DNA of 64,000 bases from the NCBI GenBank assembly GCA_023231475.1, contig JALJEE010000954.1, positions 1 through 64,000 on the forward strand, read 5' to 3'. The number at the start of each line of letters is the position of its first letter. Positions within the stretch are counted from its first letter, which is position 1. Position numbers and translations under genes: made by a program. Under the pieces are notes generated by a model that was not told where the DNA came from, made no database searches, and saw nothing but the letters and a program-made list of their open reading frames with translations. This document shows positions 60,594 to 64,000 of this stretch, piece by piece. This stretch comes from Seison nebaliae. Taxonomy: Eukaryota; Rotifera; Pararotatoria; Seisonacea; Seisonidae.

Positions 60594-63284
60594 TTGCCAT
60601 TCGATCAAATAATGGCATTGACAAACGAAACGAATTATCCATTTGATACGAAAATATCATTAGCCAGTCAACTCTCTCCAATTTATTACGACACTATGCA
60701 GTACGAAACGAAAAGTGCGTGTCACGATTATTCGAATTTAGTTCAAATGTCCAATAATTGGAATTTACTTGGGAATTCGGTTACATTAACACCCAACTCA
60801 TCTCAGGGTAATATGCACATCCCCACCAATCTCCATAATATACCACAGACACTCCCCAATGATTTGAATAGTATCACATGGAGGAATATCATGGAACAAG
60901 CTCATAATCTAACGGAAGGAAATAATTTGAAAAGAAGACATTATTCTTCCGATGAAGATAATCAGAATACTCATCATCAACATTTGAATAAACGATGTCA
61001 ATTGAATGATCAAGTGACGACGGATTATAATGAGAAACAACAACCTCAAGATTCGTTTGATTCGGATAGTGCTATTAATATGAATGCATCTTTCATTAAA
61101 AGTGAATGTTGCTCTTCTTCATCCGATATTTCCAATAGTATGATTTCTCAACAAATCATCAATAATCAATATCAAATATCTCGTGGTGATTCAAATAGTA
61201 ATAATAATAATAATATTCTAATAAGTAATTGTAATAATCTTCAATCACCAAATATTCTCAATACTTCTAATATTATTATGAATAAAAATCATATCCAAAA
61301 TAATGAGATATTCCTTAATAATAATAATAATAATAATTATAATAATAATAGCGAAATAAAAAATAATAAATTATCCCAACAATTGACACAAGATATGGGT
61401 GAATATTTGAATTCACTTCTTGAAAATTCAACGAAACAATTACAATCAAATCTTCTTCACGAAAATCCAATTTTCAACCAAACCATTAATTCTTCGACGG
61501 GAATGAATGGACAAGAGCAAAATTCAACAAATGATAATAAAGTTCATGAATCATCGAATATAAGTTTTGCTGAGAATGAAATTATAAAAATCGCTAGTGA
61601 AGAATTACCAATAACAAAGAAGAAGGTGATAAAGCAGAGGAAGAAGTCGTCGAAGAAACCGAAAACGAAAATCGACGGCGAACCCTTAGATGATGATTAT
61701 TTTGGTGATAATGAATCAGGAATGCGTCTTGAGACTATGATGGAATGTATTGATGATATGGAAACGAATGAACAACAACAAAAATTGAATAAGATAGGAC
61801 GTGTTCAAAGTTTAGGTACTTTATCCGCCGTGGCAATATCGGAATTGGTAAGTCGGAAGAATCCTAAACCGATTAAATGTCACGAGTCAAATTCATATTA
61901 TTTTTATACACCATTTCTCAATATTAGTCAAATTGAATATATATCAGAAATGTTGATTCAAGGCGAACGATATTGTGCAATTACTGAATTTCTCAGTTAT
62001 TTCAGTTCAAGTGCAAGTCAAATATCCGCGAATACTTTATCTGCGTTGCCTATAAAACTGCCTCCGTCACGCTACAGTAAAGCAATGAAGATTACGATTA
62101 ATAAGAATGATTCGGTGAGAAAGGCACGAGCACATGTTGCATATTTCAATGGACGTTATAAGGATTTATATGAAATATTAAAATTGAAAGATTTCAATAT
62201 TTTACATCACAATGAACTCCAACAATTATGGTACAAAGGACATTATAGTGAAGCAGAAGCAATTCGAGGACGTCCGTTAGGTGCAGTTGATAAATATCGA
62301 ATAAGGTTTTATTTTTATGATTTAATAATTTTTTCTTCATTTTTCATTTTTCAGACGGAAATTTCCTTTACCTCGTACTATTTGGGATGGAGAAGAAACT
62401 GTCTACTGTTTCAAAGAACGTAGTCGACAAGCCTTAAAAGATTCGTATGCTCGAAACCGATATCCTACACCGGAAGAAAAAAGAGAGTTAGCTAAACGAA
62501 CCGGTCTGACCTTGACACAAGTGAGCAACTGGTTTAAGAATCGTCGACAACGAGATCGTGCGCCAGTATGTCTAATGCCGTTAGTATTTGAAATATAAGA
62601 TAAAAATTATTAAATTTTTAATTATTTAGTGATATAAATCGCCATAATTTTGTGAATATATACGATCCGTTCTATCAACAACAATTGGCTAATGCCACAT
62701 TTAATTCGGCACTTCTCGAATTGAATAACGCGAATATTTTGGGCATTCCAACAACAGATAATTCTGATATCTCGAACATGTTTTTTTCGAAAGGGGATAA
62801 TGAAAATTTTTCTTTGAAAAATAATGAGAATACTAAACAGGATGATCTACATTATCAATTATTGAATACGAATCATATAAATTCTACATTACTCAATTCA
62901 GTCATCAATCCCAAACTCCTACAATATTATCAACAAATTAACGAAGCTGCATGCTTCAACCATCATAACAACGATTCTCCACAACAACACATTCAACAAC
63001 AACAACAACAACAACACGCACAGCAGCAACAATTGCTGATTCAAAATGTTCCATTAACAACCAATATAGAAGAGCGGCAACAAAATAATTCGATTTCGAC
63101 AACGTCAGCACAATTCCAACCGATGTTATATAATCAAAAAAATGATCAGGATATAAACCGCATTCTCAATGTACCGCCCACATGGAACATGTACGATGCA
63201 TCATTCATTTCTAATAATGTTTCTGGACAAATAAATCCTAATAATAACAACAACAACAACAACAATAATCATAATGTTAAATGA
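60594..63284 (+). CDS. SIX4: SIX-family homeobox transcription factor, SIX4/5 class
   Basis: Nuclear regulator of myogenic, sensory and neuronal programmes. Exon 1 is 60594-62305 (start [18 protein letters not shown]). About 440 residues of disordered sequence include Asn runs and a basic block ([20 protein letters not shown]). The SIX domain follows ([60 protein letters not shown]). A 49-nt intron (62306-62354) splits [21 protein letters not shown]. The homeodomain continues with [18 protein letters not shown] and [29 protein letters not shown] and RYPTP indicate SIX4/5 rather than SIX1/2 or SIX3/6. A final exon (from about 62630) is Asn/Gln-rich to 63284. The obvious donor after RAP and acceptor at 62629 do not keep the frame, so that junction is unresolved. 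Confidence 0.9.
61197..61215 (+). repeat. AAT runs coding poly-Asn in SIX gene
   Basis: AATAAT runs here, at 61318-61350 and at 63238-63272, and CAA runs at 62996-63015, read as Asn and Gln tracts in the disordered parts of the SIX protein. Confidence 0.85.
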
Positions 63285-64000
63285 AGATTCATTATTAGAA
63301 ACGCGAAAATTTCTTACAATTTATTTTCTTTCTTTTTCCTATTTATTTTACAATTTTCCTTTATTTTTTCTTATTTTAGAAGAGAAATAAATTTTTATAA
63401 TTTCTTCAATATTCTTCCTATAATATCATCGGAAATGATTCTTGAAGAAAATACAGATATTTTCCTCTTTCATCGAGATATATAGTTAAGTTTTTTTGGA
63501 GAGTTTTTGACTCGACAGTTCTCCATACACAATATCTGACACATCAGATGACATAAGAGAAAGATAAACTGAATCAAAGATACATCGATATCTTCATACA
63601 AAATTCCAACAGATCATGCCAGTTCGATCATTCCATACATATATCCACCTTAATAAATCTTCATAGATATTCCAACAATGATATAGTATTTTTTTTAGTG
63701 AGGCATCTAATATTTCCTAATCTTTTTTGTTCAATCTGAAAAAGAATAAAAAAAGTTGGATATTCCTGCTAACACGAAACAATTACTTAACTAATGTTCG
63801 TTTATTTCCGTGAAATTTGATATTGAAAGGTGACGATACATCAAGTGGATTGTTCATAATAAACATATAATCTTTTATAAACTTACTTCATTTTGAGGAG
63901 AAAAAAACTATGTTCATCATAAAATACATTTCCATTTTCTACTTATTTTTTCGTCGATTTTCAAGTAGTTTGAAGATCGGACACTATTGATAAGGAATGT
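63285..64000. other. 3-prime flank of SIX gene
   Basis: AT-rich sequence, no gene seen. Pyrimidine-rich T runs follow the stop codon, with an AATAAA near 63386 that could be a polyadenylation signal. Confidence 0.45.

Noticed and set aside
1-64000. tRNA, rRNA, CRISPR or bacterial operon features
   Set aside because: None seen by eye; gene structure is clearly that of a spliced animal genome. A tRNAscan-type search was not possible.

Overview
The window looks like nuclear DNA from a compact, very AT-rich animal genome. The evidence is metazoan gene content (TEAD and SIX4/5 transcription factors, a caspase, PICALM/AP180), many spliced genes whose GT..AG introns are mostly about 40-80 nt, short intergenic spaces, and Asn/Gln/Glu-rich low-complexity stretches. 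Several genes belong to motile cilia or flagella (TTLL4-type tubulin glutamylase, DNAJB13-type radial-spoke chaperone, a long multi-ASH-domain axonemal protein, possibly a VWA3-like protein), so the animal probably makes motile axonemes at least in sperm. I cannot name the phylum from the sequence alone.

Layout. 1-2 kb: no convincing gene, one possible retroelement relic. 2.05-5.43 kb (+): a GAF-domain cyclic-nucleotide phosphodiesterase homologue whose catalytic domain has lost all recognisable metal ligands, the best candidate for something new here. 5.5-6.4 kb (-): evectin/PLEKHB-like PH protein, head-to-head with S-adenosylmethionine decarboxylase (6.7-8.0 kb, +). 9.0-13.7 kb (-): a large unidentified helical/TPR-like protein, one or two genes. 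14.4-14.7 kb (-): a small secreted protein. 15.0-16.6 kb (-): TEAD. 18.2-21.6 kb (-): TTLL4. 22.7-23.0 kb: a TA-flanked inverted-repeat element (MITE). 23.6-24.8 kb (-): DNAJB13. 25.6-33.6 kb (+): UBR3 ubiquitin ligase. 33.6-34.0 kb (-): small basic protein. 34.3 kb (+): EMC5/MMGT1. 34.8-35.6 kb (-): TFIIE beta. 35.8-42.3 kb (+): multi-ASH axonemal protein. 42.3-46.8 kb (-): two tandem single-pass membrane proteins that share an intron position and look like paralogues. 47.9-48.2 kb (-): a small membrane protein. 48.9-51.5 kb (-): PICALM/AP180. 52.3-54.1 kb (+): an unusual caspase with a long linker and a C-terminal extension. 54.5-57.7 kb (+): a VWA plus DUF4537-like protein. 57.7-60.6 kb: a long gene-free stretch upstream of SIX4/5 (60.6-63.3 kb, +).

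There is no operon-like functional unit, but several gene pairs are tightly divergent or convergent. Exon structures were worked out by eye from reading-frame continuity, GT..AG borders and family similarity. Gene ends given for spliced genes cover start codon to stop codon, introns included. Family names come from recalled motif patterns, not from a database search.
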